Positions 50,509-60,862 are shown, counted from the first letter of the stretch. The stretch: 64,000 nucleotides of DNA from Riptortus pedestris (GCA_019009955.1 CM032229.1:9112501-9176500), one strand, 5' to 3'. Notes: generated by a model not told the origin, from the sequence alone. Numbers and translations: made by a program.

Positions 50509-51422
50509 TGTGGTGTGTTATTCTTTTCGGAGTTTTGGTCAATGTTGGTGAAATAAATCTTAGTTTATGCCAATAATTCGAGAATCTTTATTCTCTCATC
50601 TTCAGGGCTGTAAAATTACATGTACTACTTTATAATATTGCACATTGTTATTACACATTATTGTAAAAGGGTGTTTTTTTTCTTATTATTACTTACCAAG
50701 ACTAATGATACCTATAAACTGTTATACATTCTTATTGCACTATGACTAGGGTTATAGTAACCTTCCATGTTTTGTTTACACAGCAGGGTCACAGCCTTTT
50801 ATATGTTTTGTATATTTATAGTATGGTGTCTTCTTCGCTTGTTAAACTATATTATAATTGTTGTACTGTATTTGGTATATCATGATAGAACTATTTATTT
50901 TTCTTCTTTTTTTTTTATTTTTTTTTTTAAATTATTGCTATAATTTGTTAAAGCTATCATCATGTTGTTAAGATTAATATGTTATTGTCACTTATATTAT
51001 TTTACAATAGTTATTGCAATGGACAATTACGATTATTGCTATGTTTTACTAAATCTATGTTATTGCCACTTACCACTATGTTATAAATGGCAATAACATA
51101 GATTTAATAAAACATAGCAATAATTGTAATAGTAAATAGCACTAACTATTGTAAAATAATATTAGTGACAAAACAAGGAAGGTTACTATAACCCTAGTCA
51201 TAGTGCAATAACAATGTACAATAGTTTATAGATATCTTTAGTCTTGGTAAGTAATAATAAGAAAAAAATACCCTTTACAATAATGTGCAATATTATAAAG
51301 TAGTACATGTAATTGTACAGCCCTGAAGAAGAGAAAATAAAGATTCTCGAAATATCGGCATAAACTAAGATTTATTTCACCATCATTGACCAAAACTCCG
51401 AAAAGAATAACACACCATATCA
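50509..51422. repeat. Long palindromic (foldback) element
   Basis: Outer arms 50509-50764 and 51178-51422 are reverse complements at about 90% by eye: GGTGTGTTATTCTTTTCGGA opens the left and TCCGAAAAGAATAACACACC closes the right. Inner arms 50985-51070 and 51088-51175 continue the palindrome to a centre near 51079. An unmatched insert (about 50767-50984) lies in the left arm. Each arm holds GCCCTGAAGA, a GAGAAT-AAAG-ATTCTC-like stem and TCGAA, a tail signature seen in Penelope-like elements. (TA)n lies on both sides. Confidence 0.88.
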
Positions 51423-51448
<26 letters not shown>

Positions 51449-51476
<28 letters not shown>

Positions 51477-51720
51477 CTTTTACCGGTTTCTAGCGGTCGC
51501 AATTTGGGTTTAGTCGTTACTAAACTCAGTATTTAATCGTTTTATGTAAAAAGAAAGATCAAGTTAGGTAAAGGCTGAAATCCGACCAGTGAGGTGGAGG
51601 GGTTTAGAGGGAATGAATTTCAAAAATTCTTAATATTTCCTTTGCTATAGGTCATGATAGAAAAATATGTATACAACAACCACTATAGGTAACTAAATGA
51701 ACAATAAGATCGACTTTATT
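51449..51720 (+). mobile_element. HINE second block and start of core
   Basis: After (TA)n(GT)n: TTCTAGCGGTCGCAATTTGG, ATCGTTTTATGTAAAAAGAA, AGGCTGAAATCCGACCAGTG. No ends. Confidence 0.6.
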
Positions 51721-52107
51721 CTAAACTGCTCCAAAAATGAATAGGGATATTTGCTGTTTTGTGGTATGTATGGGGCCTAGCATATCTATATATATTAAGA
51801 TATATTATATATATATAATATAAATATATATATTATATATATTTATTTATTATAAATATCATTAATATTTATTAGAAATTATTGTTTTTTTCCCCCATGA
51901 AAGATGAAAATTTAATTTAGATAGGATAATTTAATTAAAAATTTTAATAATAAGAAAAAATATGTTTGTTTATCATTCATTATTTGAGCAGTATACATCT
52001 TTATTACAAGGCATATTTAAAAATTTTTGAACTTTCTTTTTGTTGTTTCAGTTTTTGTATCCTTTTCCCTCCTCAGCTCGATTTTAGCCATTGTGAAACT
52101 TTAGCCA
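51721..52107. other. No gene seen
   Basis: Extremely AT-rich, including TATATATTAAGATATATTAT-type near-palindromes around 51780-51850. Confidence 0.5.
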
Positions 52108-52165
52108 ATTTTCCCAAGATTTCCCTTACGGAAATCAGTCCTATGTCGGTTGTACTCATGACGGA
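52108..52165 (+). mobile_element. HINE left-end fragment
   Basis: AAGATTTCCCTTACGGAAAT and GTTGTACTCATGACG; interrupted soon after. Confidence 0.5.
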
Positions 52166-52214
52166 AACCTTATGTCCATATTTGTCCAACTAAACTAACA
52201 AAAGCATTAGCAAA

Positions 52215-52522
52215 CGAAATATCGCTATTTTTAATTTCAGGCTTCCCTTATAAACCCCCACTCCTGTTCCTCAGAGGATATTAATATAGCCTAAAGTCTA
52301 AGTTGGCTTAGTAGTAATATACATACCAAGTTTCATAAAATTCGGTTCCGCCGTGTATGCGTGAAAAATAACAAACAAACAAACAAACCACACACAAAGA
52401 AATAAAAAATGCAGTTATGGTATCTATGACATGTTAAACGAAAAGACGTATCGCGAAAATTCGCGAAAAATCAAATCAATGTACAGGCAGAGGTTACACT
52501 TATATATATATATATATATATA
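52215..52522 (-). mobile_element. Helitron head fragment (minus orientation)
   Basis: AAACGAAATATCGCTATTTT, TAATATAGCCTAAAGTCTAA, CCAAGTTTCATAAAATTCGG, ATCAATGTACAGGCAGAGG and a terminal TA run are the inverse of the 7182 Helitron's first 300 bp. Confidence 0.75.
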
Positions 52523-52645
52523 GTTTTGAACGGACCTCATTTTCCATCTCCTGGGTAGGATCGATGGACATTTGAAAACATTTTTCGAAAATCCCGTTCT
52601 GAGTACAACCTTAATAGCTGTTTCCCCTTATGGGAAATCTGCTAA
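52523..52645 (-). mobile_element. HINE first block with intact left end
   Basis: TTTTGAACGGACCTCATTTT, CTGGGTAGGATCGATGGAC and the terminus CCCTTATGGGAAATCTGCTA. The Helitron head sits exactly where the HINE microsatellite would be. Confidence 0.7.
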
Positions 52646-53218
52646 AGGGCGCCAGGTTCATCCATCACACTGGTGTGTTTTATCGTTTTACCTCAACTTT
52701 GGTTTATACTGTTGACTGTTTGGAATTGGTAAGTTTTTTTAACCTCTGCAGAAAATTTGGTTTCTTTTTTTTTTCTTCAGTTGTTTAGTTCATCTCTTGT
52801 TTTTTTTTTGTATATATACATTTCTCTGTTTTTTTCGTTCCTTTTTGTATATTCTAATTTTTTTTTTATTTTATTGAATTAATTTCTTTTGGAAAATCAA
52901 CAATGCCTCTGGTTCCTTCTAAAAAATAAATAAATAATATGTAAAACAGGAATGGAACATCAATAATTCAACACTTCCAGTACATTTTCTATAAACTGTA
53001 GTACTTTTTTTTTTATTCCTGTGACCTAAGAGAATTTATTTAGCAGCGTTAAAATGAATGAAAGAAAATGTTAGTTCTTGAACCAGTTTTGGTAAGTGGT
53101 GACATGATATGTACTGCTCCTGGTACTATTTGGTATGACTGCTGGAAGATGTCAACGTTGGAGCGGGAATGAAGTGATGGAAGTGACAGTCAGTGCTAGG
53201 CCGCACAGGTAGAAATGA
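52646..53218. other. No gene seen
   Basis: Poly-T-rich 52720-52900, then AT-rich DNA; nothing recognised. Confidence 0.5.
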
Positions 53219-53406
53219 AAGTCCGTCACGCAGGGGCTGCGTAAACTAAGCAGATTTCGAAAATCATCCCCTCTAAACCCCCTCTCCCTTGTCCGATTTC
53301 AGCCGTTAACGAACTTAATCTTTCTTTGAATAAAACGACTAAATATCAAACAAAATTTGCGACGGCTAGAGCGGTAACAGGCAAATATGTAGATAGATAG
53401 ATAAGT

Positions 53407-53454
<48 letters not shown>

Positions 53455-53576
53455 TTGAACGGACCACATTTTAGTCATCTTCTAGGTAGGATTGATGGAC
53501 ATTTGAAGAAAAATCTTGAAAATTTCGTCATGATTACGACCTCAATAGCTGACTTCCCTTAAGGGAAATCTGCTAA
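53219..53576 (-). mobile_element. Compact HINE (358 bp)
   Basis: AAGTCCGTCACGCAGGGGC with perfect hairpin and AAACTAAGCAGATTTC, a direct jump to CCCCTCTAAACCCCC, second block, (GATA)n(TA)n at 53390-53451, first block and TTCCCTTAAGGGAAATCTGC then TAA. The whole long core is deleted while both ends are intact. Confidence 0.88.
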
Positions 53577-53896
53577 CAAATGATGAGGATAGATTATTGA
53601 ATAACGATGTAGTAGAATGGGAGCTGAGCACTCCCCAAAACAAGTTTATAAATACAGTCTATAGAAACAGGCTATAAATAATTTAATTAGCTTAACTTAA
53701 CTAATAAATGGAGAGATGTATTCAAAACTGCAAAAACCCATGATCATGGTGTTCATAAAATCGTTATTGTGATGAATTTCAGCTGGGACATTCTGCCAGG
53801 AGTAAAGGCTGATGTGAGGGAGTTTCTCGGTAGATTCTACAAAAGAACAATAAAGAAAACAAATATCCAAAATATTCACCTTTGCCCCACCATAGT
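53577..53896. other. No gene seen
   Basis: Nothing recognised on either strand. Confidence 0.5.
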
Positions 53897-54468
53897 GGGT
53901 CACAACTACTGAGGTTGTTCTCAAAACGCCATTTCCAAAAACTTTTCTGGAATGTCCATCGATAGTACCCATCATATATGCATATATTTGTTTACTAAAC
54001 TCGATATTTAAAATCATTTTATGTAAAAAGAAAGATCAAGTTCATTAATAGCTGAAATGAAATCAATCTGACCGATGGGGGGGGGGTGGTTTAAGAGGGG
54101 GGTTATCAAAAATTCGAAATATCTCCGTGACTATACGTCGTATCGAAAACTTCTATAGAACCAAACTTATTACAAAACAATTTTTCCAAATAATAGTATT
54201 GTTATATGCATTTATATTCTATCTTGTATAATAACATAGATATTTGCATTTTTATTAAGTGTGAGCGGATAACGGACGACATGAGTTCGTCTCAAGTCGT
54301 TATCTTCTGCCGTAAGCTAGTTCGGCCGTTTCCGTAACTTTTCGGCGCTCGCGGAATCAGTTTATAGACTCGTTACTACTACTGTTACCAGTATGCAGAT
54401 TTCTATATAGTAAAACTTAACGTGGTAAATCTTTTTAGTTAACGTAGCCTCTTCGTGACTGACGTTTT
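53897..54468 (+). mobile_element. HINE (long-core type), left terminus lost
   Basis: First block from CTACTGAGGTTGTTCTCAAA; second block; core with GGCCGTTTCCGTAACTTTTC; decayed end TGGTAAATCTTTTTAGTTAA then CTCTTCGTGACTGACGTTTT. Confidence 0.65.
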
Positions 54469-54650
54469 AGATTTCAGCTTTAAGTGAACCACCACTGCTA
54501 CTCGTACCATATTAAGTATAAGCTGTTATATCATGAGCCCCTCTAGTCTAAGCTTATGTACCAAATATTGTTTCCATGATACCTTTATTGTACGAGATTC
54601 GCTGTACCAGCACGTGGGAAATTTGCTTAGTTTGCAAACACAGAGAACTC
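54469..54650 (+). mobile_element. HINE core and right end directly after another HINE
   Basis: ATTTCAGCTTTAAGTGAACC, ATAAGCTGTTATATCATGAG, CACGTGGGAAATTTGCTTAG, then the hairpin end is replaced by CAAACACAGAGAAC. Confidence 0.55.
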
Positions 54651-54886
54651 AGGAGAATGAGCTTAGTCATTCAGGAGAATGAGGGACTTTTGTTGCGTAA
54701 GGGACTCATTATGAGGTGTGTAGAGCGGCAGAATTCAGGATGTTGAAGCAGAAGTGCCTGGGTGTCTAGTGTACTGTGTTAGGTGAACGGGTTGCTGTAG
54801 TTTGAGAAGAAAGTGGTCGGAGGGAAGGTATGAAAACTAAATTAAAATTAAGTACACCTTAAAAATAGGAATTATTGCTAATTTAA
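54651..54886. other. No gene seen
   Basis: Nothing recognised; ends in the TTAA target of the next element. Confidence 0.5.
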
Positions 54887-55465
54887 CCCCCCGTCGGGCG
54901 CACCTCTGGACGAAACAAAATCGGGCGCACCCGGCCTGAGAGGCCGCTCACATATTTTAAGCCCCCACTACCCAACTAATTAATTTTAATTTAAAACGCT
55001 GGTAGGACAGACTTCGCTAGGATCTTTGGAAACCAAATATAATATTTATAACGTAAAATATTGTTTTTATTAGAATAGAATGAAGCTTATACTAAAACAA
55101 GTAAAATTGATCAGGCGCATTCGGCCTGAGAGGACAGAGTTAGACTAGCACTTATTTCTCAAGATATCGACGAACTTCCATATAGAATAGCATTAATCTT
55201 AGTAAAAGGGACGATTGCAATAGATATATCTTGAAAAAAATCATCTTCGAAATTAAGGAGCAATTGGGCGCAGTCGGCCTCACAAGCCACCTAGGGACCA
55301 GTCGGTCTGGATGAAGGATGGCAATAGACTAAAGTAGGGGATTCTAAGCATGAACACAAATCAGGAAATTACTGGGAATGGCCCCTCACAGGGGAAACAG
55401 AATAAGGCGTGGTATCAAAAAGTATGTTTTCCTGGCCTCTCAGGCTAGCTGCGCCCGACGGAGGG
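54887..55465. mobile_element. piggyBac-type MITE with repeated subterminal motif
   Basis: CCCCCCGTCGGGCGCA (left) and CCCTCCGTCGGGCGCA (right, reverse complement) are inverted repeats flanked by TTAA at 54883-54886 and 55466-55469. The ends resemble those of the 33031-34115 element, so both may use one transposase. Inside, a motif like GGGCGCANNCGGCCTGAGAG recurs near 54933, 55119, 55268 and inverted near 55434. No coding frame. Confidence 0.8.
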
Positions 55466-55469
55466 TTAA

Positions 55470-56112
55470 TTCTAGATCGTATGAATAATTTATTTATATC
55501 CTTATGAGTGATATTTTATGAAGAAAAGTGTCATCGGAAGGACATGAAGTGCTTAAGGCCCTTTGTCAATGTCTTTAAGGCGATTGGTTGAGTTTGACCC
55601 TTGCCAGACCTCTGGTAGGCCAGTGGCTTTTGGAGGCAGCTTAGGCTGCCGAATTTTTTTTTTTTTTATTTTTATTTATCTGAGGCCCTAGTGTATCTAT
55701 GCCTTGGTCGGTGGGGATAGGTCTATCAAACCTAGGGAGGTGGTGGCAGTTTTCCCTTTTTCTAGGGTGCTCTACAGGATGCCGAGGTATTTCACATGGT
55801 GCATTTCTATGAACTCAGCGACTTTGAGAAGACCTGGGGGGGGGGGGGGTTGGGGTTCGGGAAGTTTACTCTCCTGAGGCTAGAGTTCTAGACTAGCGCG
55901 GGGTTCTGGAAGGATTGTAGACAGAAGTATAGAGGGTTGAAAAATACATTGGGAGTAATGCAAGCTGCCGTGATTCAGTGAGCGTTGGGAAGGAGGGAGT
56001 TGGTGGTATTCCGTGCTTAATTTAGTGTAATGTAGTTGCACTGTTCCACCGATTCAACTTATAAAGATGTTCACTGTGAGAGCCAAAAATGTATTTTTGT
56101 TTTTAATTTAAT
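55470..56112 (-). other. Probable 5'-truncated LINE 3' end, weak
   Basis: A T run at about 55656-55670 followed rightwards by GC-richer, non-coding DNA (GAGGCCCTAGTGTATCTATG, GGTGGGGATAGGTCTATC) looks like a poly-A-tailed retroelement 3' UTR on the minus strand. No target duplication was found. Confidence 0.35.
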
Positions 56113-56122
56113 TTTATTTATT
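56113..56122 (-). promoter_or_regulatory. Polyadenylation signals of the cuticle gene
   Basis: Two overlapping AATAAA hexamers on the minus strand, 43-54 nt past the stop codon, are well placed for cleavage near 56.1 kb. Confidence 0.6.
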
Positions 56123-56164
56123 TTTTAATTTTTTTTAGTATTGTATGAGTATTTAACTTTTACA

Positions 56165-56575
56165 TTAGCCAAGGACATGAGTGGCTACTGGTGCAGGATG
56201 AACTGCAGCTGCAGGTGCACCTCTGTGTACGACTGCATTGAACCCGTTGACTGGATCAGCTGTGTACTCGACTGTTCGGATCACACCGTCAGGATCAGCG
56301 AGGGAGTACTGGCCCTGGACGACATCTCCATCCCTCGTCTCAGTCTGGCTCTTGGAGTCTCCGGTCAGGGCGTCGTTGACGGAATAGGAGAACTGGTACT
56401 GAGGATGGGGGTCGTAGTCCTGGACTGCAGCGTGGGCCACTGCTACGGGTGCATGTGCAACAGTGACTGGTCCGTGTGCAACGGCGTATGGTGCATGTGC
56501 AACTGCTACTGGGGCATGGGTGAGGTATTGAGGTGCACCTCTCGCAGCAGCAACCAGGGCCAAGATGGCTAGAAC
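56165..56575 (-). CDS. RR-2 cuticular protein, exon 2 (136 of 140 aa)
   Basis: A secreted structural protein of the exoskeleton that binds chitin. The exon follows an acceptor (TTGTTCATAG, 56576-56577) and starts [13 protein letters not shown], which with MTYK from exon 1 makes a signal peptide cleaved near ARG-AP. Next come Ala/His/Pro repeats ([16 protein letters not shown]), then the chitin-binding R&R domain of RR-2 type: [51 protein letters not shown] and NGFNAVVHR, with the aromatic residues and the GDVV.G.YS..DPDG..RTV.YTAD core all present. A short Ala/Pro tail ends THVLG. The stop is TAA at 56165-56167. RR-2 proteins are typical of hard cuticle. No defects. Confidence 0.95.
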   Translation of the reverse strand, partial: VLAILALVAAARGAPQYLTHAPVAVAHAPYAVAHGPVTVAHAPVAVAHAAVQDYDPHPQYQFSYSVNDALTGDSKSQTETRDGDVVQGQYSLADPDGVIRTVEYTADPVNGFNAVVHRGAPAAAVHPAPVATHVLG

Positions 56576-56630
56576 CTATGAACAAAATATATCAACACAA
56601 TCAGTATAGGCCCTTAAAGTGTGATTACCT

Positions 56631-57193
56631 TTAGTAGATTTATCTTAGGGGAAACAGCTATTGAGGTAGCACTCATGATGGGATTATCATGAAATTTCTT
56701 CAAATGTCTATCAATCCTATCTAGGAGATGACGAAAATGAGGTCCGTTCAAAATTGTATATATATATATTTGTCTGTTGACGATCTAGCGGTCGCAATTT
56801 TTTTCTCAACGATATCAAACTCGATATTTAGACGTTTTATGTCAATCATTCAAATGAATATCAAGTTCGTTAATGACTAAAATCGAACAAGAATTTCAAA
56901 AATCTCCAATATTATGCGTCGAATCGAAGATTTGTAAAGATTCAATCTTATTGTAAATGTTCTATAAATGATTTTATGTACGTATTATTGTAGATATTAG
57001 ACGTTTTGTAGTTTTCGGCCTTAAATAAACTTCCACTCCTACTCATGTCATACTAACAATAAGCTGTTATATTGTGAATCCCATTATTTAAATCCTAAAT
57101 ATCAAATATTGTTCTCATGAATTTTTACGTTAGGAGATAAATGGAAATACGTGCCGCACGTGGAAAATCTGCTTAGTTAACGCAACCCCTGCC
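56631..57193 (+). mobile_element. HINE in the cuticle-gene intron, near the acceptor
   Basis: TAGTAGATTTATCTTAGGGG then AAACAGCTATTGAGG opens it; short TA run; short core; end GGAAAATCTGCTTAG then AACGCAACCCCTGCC. Its left end is about 55 bp from the splice acceptor. Confidence 0.75.
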
Positions 57194-57934
57194 TCCATTT
57201 AAGGTGTTGGAATACTGCTGTTCAAACCGCTTCTCTAGGAAAGGTCAAAATCTCCTAAATCCCAGCTATTTGCTTCAGCGGGGGGGGGGGGTCAATTCAT
57301 ATGTGGAAATATAGTAGGCATAGGTCTAAATTAATTATTGAAAACCAACAGACTATTTTAGGAGAAGCCTGATAATATCTATAATGTTTTAAAACCCTCT
57401 TATGGAGTACATAACAATGTGTAACAATAGATACACTAAAGGTAACACATTTAAAAATTTGGCACTCTAAGCATCATAATAATTGGGCAGGCCCACATAT
57501 TAGGTATTCTTGATCAGAAATGTCAAAGATGAACGTGCAGCACTCAGTAGCTAAGGACAACTGGAATGGACTCGTCTCCAGCAACACAATTCCCGTGGGA
57601 AGTAGAGTTCAAATATCCTCCAGGAACCTCTAACAGCAATCGTAAAAGTGTCAGCAGGTTGAAGTTTAACAGACGAAAAGTTCGTTCTTAATCCGAAGGA
57701 ACTAATTTTTTAGTGTGAATTTGGTGATATCAGTCTTCGCCACAAACACACGTAACGACCGTAACAGCAAATGGCAAACAATTATTAACATAAATTTGCC
57801 CGGGTTAGTATGGGAACCTGAACGTGCGAATTCATTTAGAGAATCCCAAATTTCGCTAGACATCTGGGCCAAAGATTCGTCTATCCCGAAGACTAGCTAT
57901 TAAGAGATTTCGTTTGAGCTCTCTCAAGATCAAT

Positions 57935-58030
57935 ATGGAGGTTGTACTCATGAGTCGACTTTGAGAAAAACTTCGTCAAATCCAATATTGGATACGACAA
58001 CAATGGTCTGCTCTAAACTATTAATATGCA
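57935..58030 (+). mobile_element. HINE first-block fragment
   Basis: GGAGGTTGTACTCATGAGTC and TTCGTCAAATCCAATATTGG; nothing further. Confidence 0.45.
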
Positions 58031-58167
58031 TATTATATATTAATAGTTTAATTGATATAATATAACTATTTAATTGCCTTGCTAATGGGGAGAATTGAGA
58101 CGCAACAGCCACCACTATAAGGTTAGAACAGACATAGCCCAATTAATATTAATGTACAACAAAGATT

Positions 58168-58473
58168 AGGAAGTTTATGAAGAAATAACGTGCAAGTCGT
58201 CTAATGGATCACCGAAACGAGCAGAAATAGTAATAATTAAAGGAGAAGCAAACGCAGGACTCATCCTAGATGTCACATTGATGTTCGAAACCAATACCAA
58301 CCAATCAACTGAAGGAGGAGAGGAAGAGAAGAGGATTTATGAACCTTACTGTGGGTACTTGGAAGAAAAATACGTTTTTGAAAAACGGGGCATTAAATAT
58401 GCCCTTATAGGTACAAGAGCTGCGTTATCCAAATGTTTTACAGGAACAGGGAGTGGTTACATTAAAATGGCCT
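58168..58473 (+). pseudogene. R2-clade LINE endonuclease (RLE) C-terminal remnant
   Basis: After a TAG at 58167 an open frame reads EVYEEITCKSSNGSPKRAEI, VIIKGEANAGLILDVTLMFE, TNTNQSTEGGEEEKRIYEPY, then LEEKYVFEKRGIKYALIGTR and AALSKCF to a TAG. 'KRAEIVII...LILDVT..FET' corresponds to the restriction-like endonuclease motif (R-A/P-D....D-x-T-x-R/M-F-E), and 'KIYEP...Y..EKY......V.GL..GARG....F' is the typical tail of R2-like LINEs. The R-P-D aspartate is Glu here. 5' truncated; the RT is absent. Lies antisense to the cuticle gene. Confidence 0.7.
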
Positions 58474-58597
58474 AGTTGAGACCATAAGATCTATTTTTTT
58501 TTTGCCTGCATGAACTGGCATTATCTACAGCGGATCTACAGAATTTTTCTACTGTGGAAATCAAACATTCCGCGAGAAACATTTATATAAATATTTA

Positions 58598-58806
58598 TTT
58601 ATTAACGTCAACTTTGTGCTACTAAGGCTAATTGGAACTGGTTATCTACAGGTTACCGCCCTTTTCTAGCCGAAATGGGACTAAGGATTTTTTTAATGAG
58701 TGCCACTAAATAAATTCCTATTGCCCAGGTGGATATGGAACTCGCCACTCTAGGTTTACCATGTGAGATAAAGCCTAACGTTTTAACATTGCTAATCTGA
58801 GCCCCA
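58598..58806 (-). mobile_element. tRNA-derived SINE, near full length
   Basis: Minus strand: GGGGCTCAGATTAGCAATG (A-box-like head), CCTAGAGTGGCGAGTTCC with a B-box region, GGCTAGAAAAGGGCGGTAAC, CTGTAGATAACC, ending GACGTTAATAAATAAATA. It is the best copy of the family in this window and lies in the cuticle-gene intron, in the sense direction. Confidence 0.75.
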
Positions 58807-59619
58807 AATGATACCAACAATTTTATTTCTTTATACAAAACGTAAAACTGCTCATTCTCATCTGGCTCCACTTCAAATTTTAATTGAAATTACTTTTTTT
58901 CAAAATAAAATGAATTATAAACCTCATGAAAATGATTTTATAATATTATCCAATTGGGCTGATCGGCGGGGACCCCCCAAAAGGGGAAGCTTGTTTTGTT
59001 GTTGTGTATATATTAGATATAATTGTTTATGTTAGAACCTAAAGGCAGCACTAGCGGAGGCATTAACAGTTCAGTCCCATAATTGTAATACAAATAGTAC
59101 ATTAAATTCATTATAAACGTTAACAACATGAATACTGTACCGGTTAACATTTCGGCTAATTGAGTAATTTACAATGCTTCACTGCAACAAAATAGCAAAT
59201 GAATAATACAGTCGTTATAAGTAATTAAAAGAACCAAAACACAACAAAAACTATATAAAAAAAATATTTAAACTTAACTTTGGGTCTAAGTTTCGGTGCG
59301 TCAAAAGAAAGAAAAATATGTAAAATTAAAAATAATGATAATGATATAAACTAAGTTGCTTTCCAACGAGCTGGAATGATACTCTGGTCACTTCAGGTAT
59401 CTATTTCCGTTGTAGTATCAAGACTAGAATTGAAATGTAAGCTGGACATGATATGATTTCTGAATCAATTACTTGACGTAAAAAAAACGATGACTAGATG
59501 TAGAGATTGAAGGCTTAAAACCAGAAAATTCAAAATATTCTATTAATATTCGAGTTACGAAAAAATGAATAGAACAACAACTGACTGAGAGAATATTAAA
59601 CTAGAATAGGATATTAACA

Positions 59620-59790
59620 ACACTTTTTTGTGGCTCATCACAATTTATTTAAAAAACGCTTAGCGCTTTTGGGAATTTACATTCCCATCCTCAGAGCGTA
59701 GGACCTGGCTATAGAGATGCTACTGGGCTGAACTCTGCCGATGTACACTCAAAATAAAAATAAAAATAAATATAAGGTGAGGAGCCACTG
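59620..59790. mobile_element. Penelope-like (PLE) terminal fragment
   Basis: AACGCTTAGCGCTTTTGGGA, ATTTACATTCCCATCCTCAG and AGCGTAGGACC form the stem-rich signature I associate with PLE ends ('CGCTT..GCGCTTT.GGGA...CCCATCCTCAG'). No RT or GIY-YIG remnant. Family call is inference. Confidence 0.4.
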
Positions 59791-59887
59791 AACAGTGTCG
59801 TGAATAACCGGATTCATCACTTTTACTACCAGCAGAAAATAAAAATGAACAAGAATTGATTTAGGGCATTAAAAGATTAACAGGATT

Positions 59888-59889
59888 GA

Positions 59890-59951
<62 letters not shown>
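59888..59951. repeat. Poly-T run
   Basis: About 62 T with one C; could be the poly-A tail of a lost minus-strand retroelement. Confidence 0.85.
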
Positions 59952-59953
<2 letters not shown>

Positions 59954-60230
59954 TTTTAGCAGATTTCCCTGAAGGGAAAGGACGGTTCGCTTATTTGAGA
60001 TGAGTACGAGTGGTGATTAACAATCAAGATGTCTCCTCGTCCGATTTCAGTAGTTCTTGGTCTTTAGTTTCAGTTTGGTAAGAATATAACAAAAATTGGG
60101 ACAGTTAGAGCTTTAACAGGCAAGTATATATAATGTTGGTCACACCTCATTTTCCTCATCACCTATCTAGGACCGATAGACATTTTAAGAGCCTAAAACG
60201 TTGGTTTCCCCTAAAGGTAATCTGTAGATA
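59952..60230. mobile_element. Two short HINE fragments facing each other
   Basis: Plus-orientation terminus TTAGCAGATTTCCCTGAAGG at about 59956, then a minus-orientation second and first block (GGTAAGAATATAACAAAAAT, CATCACCTATCTAGGACCG, CCCTAAAGGTAATCTG). Confidence 0.55.
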
Positions 60231-60380
60231 TAAAATATTTAGAGCACTAGTAATAATTGTCGCTTATCCATGTAACATCGAGTTAAACCCTAAGATACAG
60301 CCTACAAGCACGCGTTTCATTTCGGCTCTGGGACAAGTCTTCTGGTAACCTACTGATTCCTTTTTATAATAATACATTAC

Positions 60381-60392
60381 CTTGTAAGTCAT
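60381..60392 (-). CDS. RR-2 cuticular protein, exon 1 coding part (codons 1-4, MTYK)
   Basis: ATGACTTACAAG followed by the donor GTAATG. A four-residue first coding exon ending in Lys before [13 protein letters not shown] is the usual design of insect cuticle genes (commonly M-x-x-K). The frame and phase match exon 2, a TATA box and initiator lie directly upstream, and the 5' UTR would be 29 nt. The 3.8-kb distance is inferred, not proven by transcript. Confidence 0.82.
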
Positions 60393-60418
60393 GTTGGTGG
60401 TTAAGTGGACTGGAATGT

Positions 60419-60454
60419 ACTGATGAGGAGAGGCCGAGTTAGGCGAGCTATATA
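60419..60454 (-). promoter_or_regulatory. Core promoter of the cuticle gene (TATA box and initiator)
   Basis: On the minus strand TATATAG (60454-60448) lies with its first T 33 nt upstream of the A in TCAGT (60423-60419), the arthropod initiator. The predicted start is 60421. Confidence 0.75.
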
Positions 60455-60831
60455 GTAGAGTTGATCCCCACCAGAGTCCCTGAGGTTTTGCAATATCGCC
60501 CCTGATACATTGCTAAGTGCAGAGAACACACCTACGGCACTTGGTCTTCGGGCAGTGACTACACAATGGCCGGGACAATGGGGTATTCCGACCCACGCCT
60601 GTCCCCGCACAATGCTCAAATATTAAATTAGTACCACGTTTGACATTTATCATTGGACGCCGGCGTGTAAGTGCTCCGATCTCTGTTTGGTCACTCCCTG
60701 CATCCTTTGGCGTTGCAGGTCTTGGAGGACCAACTGGGCTGCAATTGACAAGTCAACTGGGAAGCATGCCCATTCTCTGTCGCAAATCGGTGTTACTACT
60801 GATTGATTCACTTAGTCACTCAACTGTCACA

Positions 60832-60862
<31 letters not shown>

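Larger units (their letters stand above)
56576..60380 (-). other. Intron 1 of the cuticle gene (3805 bp), filled with mobile elements
   Basis: Donor GTAATG directly after AAG (60380 downward) and acceptor ...TTCATAG. The intron lies in phase 0 between codon 4 and 5, the usual place in insect cuticle genes. It holds HINEs, a SINE, an R2-type LINE remnant, a Penelope-like tail and a long T run. 57194-57934 and 58807-59619 show nothing else recognisable. Confidence 0.8.

Noticed and set aside
51300..51365. Hammerhead ribozyme core (CTGAAGA ... GAAA)
   Set aside because: Both core strings and a stem between them exist, but extra bases separate the core from the stem and I see no matching stems I and III.
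56141..56572. 143-codon plus-strand Cys-rich frame
   Set aside because: It is the antisense of the Ala/His-rich cuticle protein exon; Cys and Trp arise from the complementary codons.
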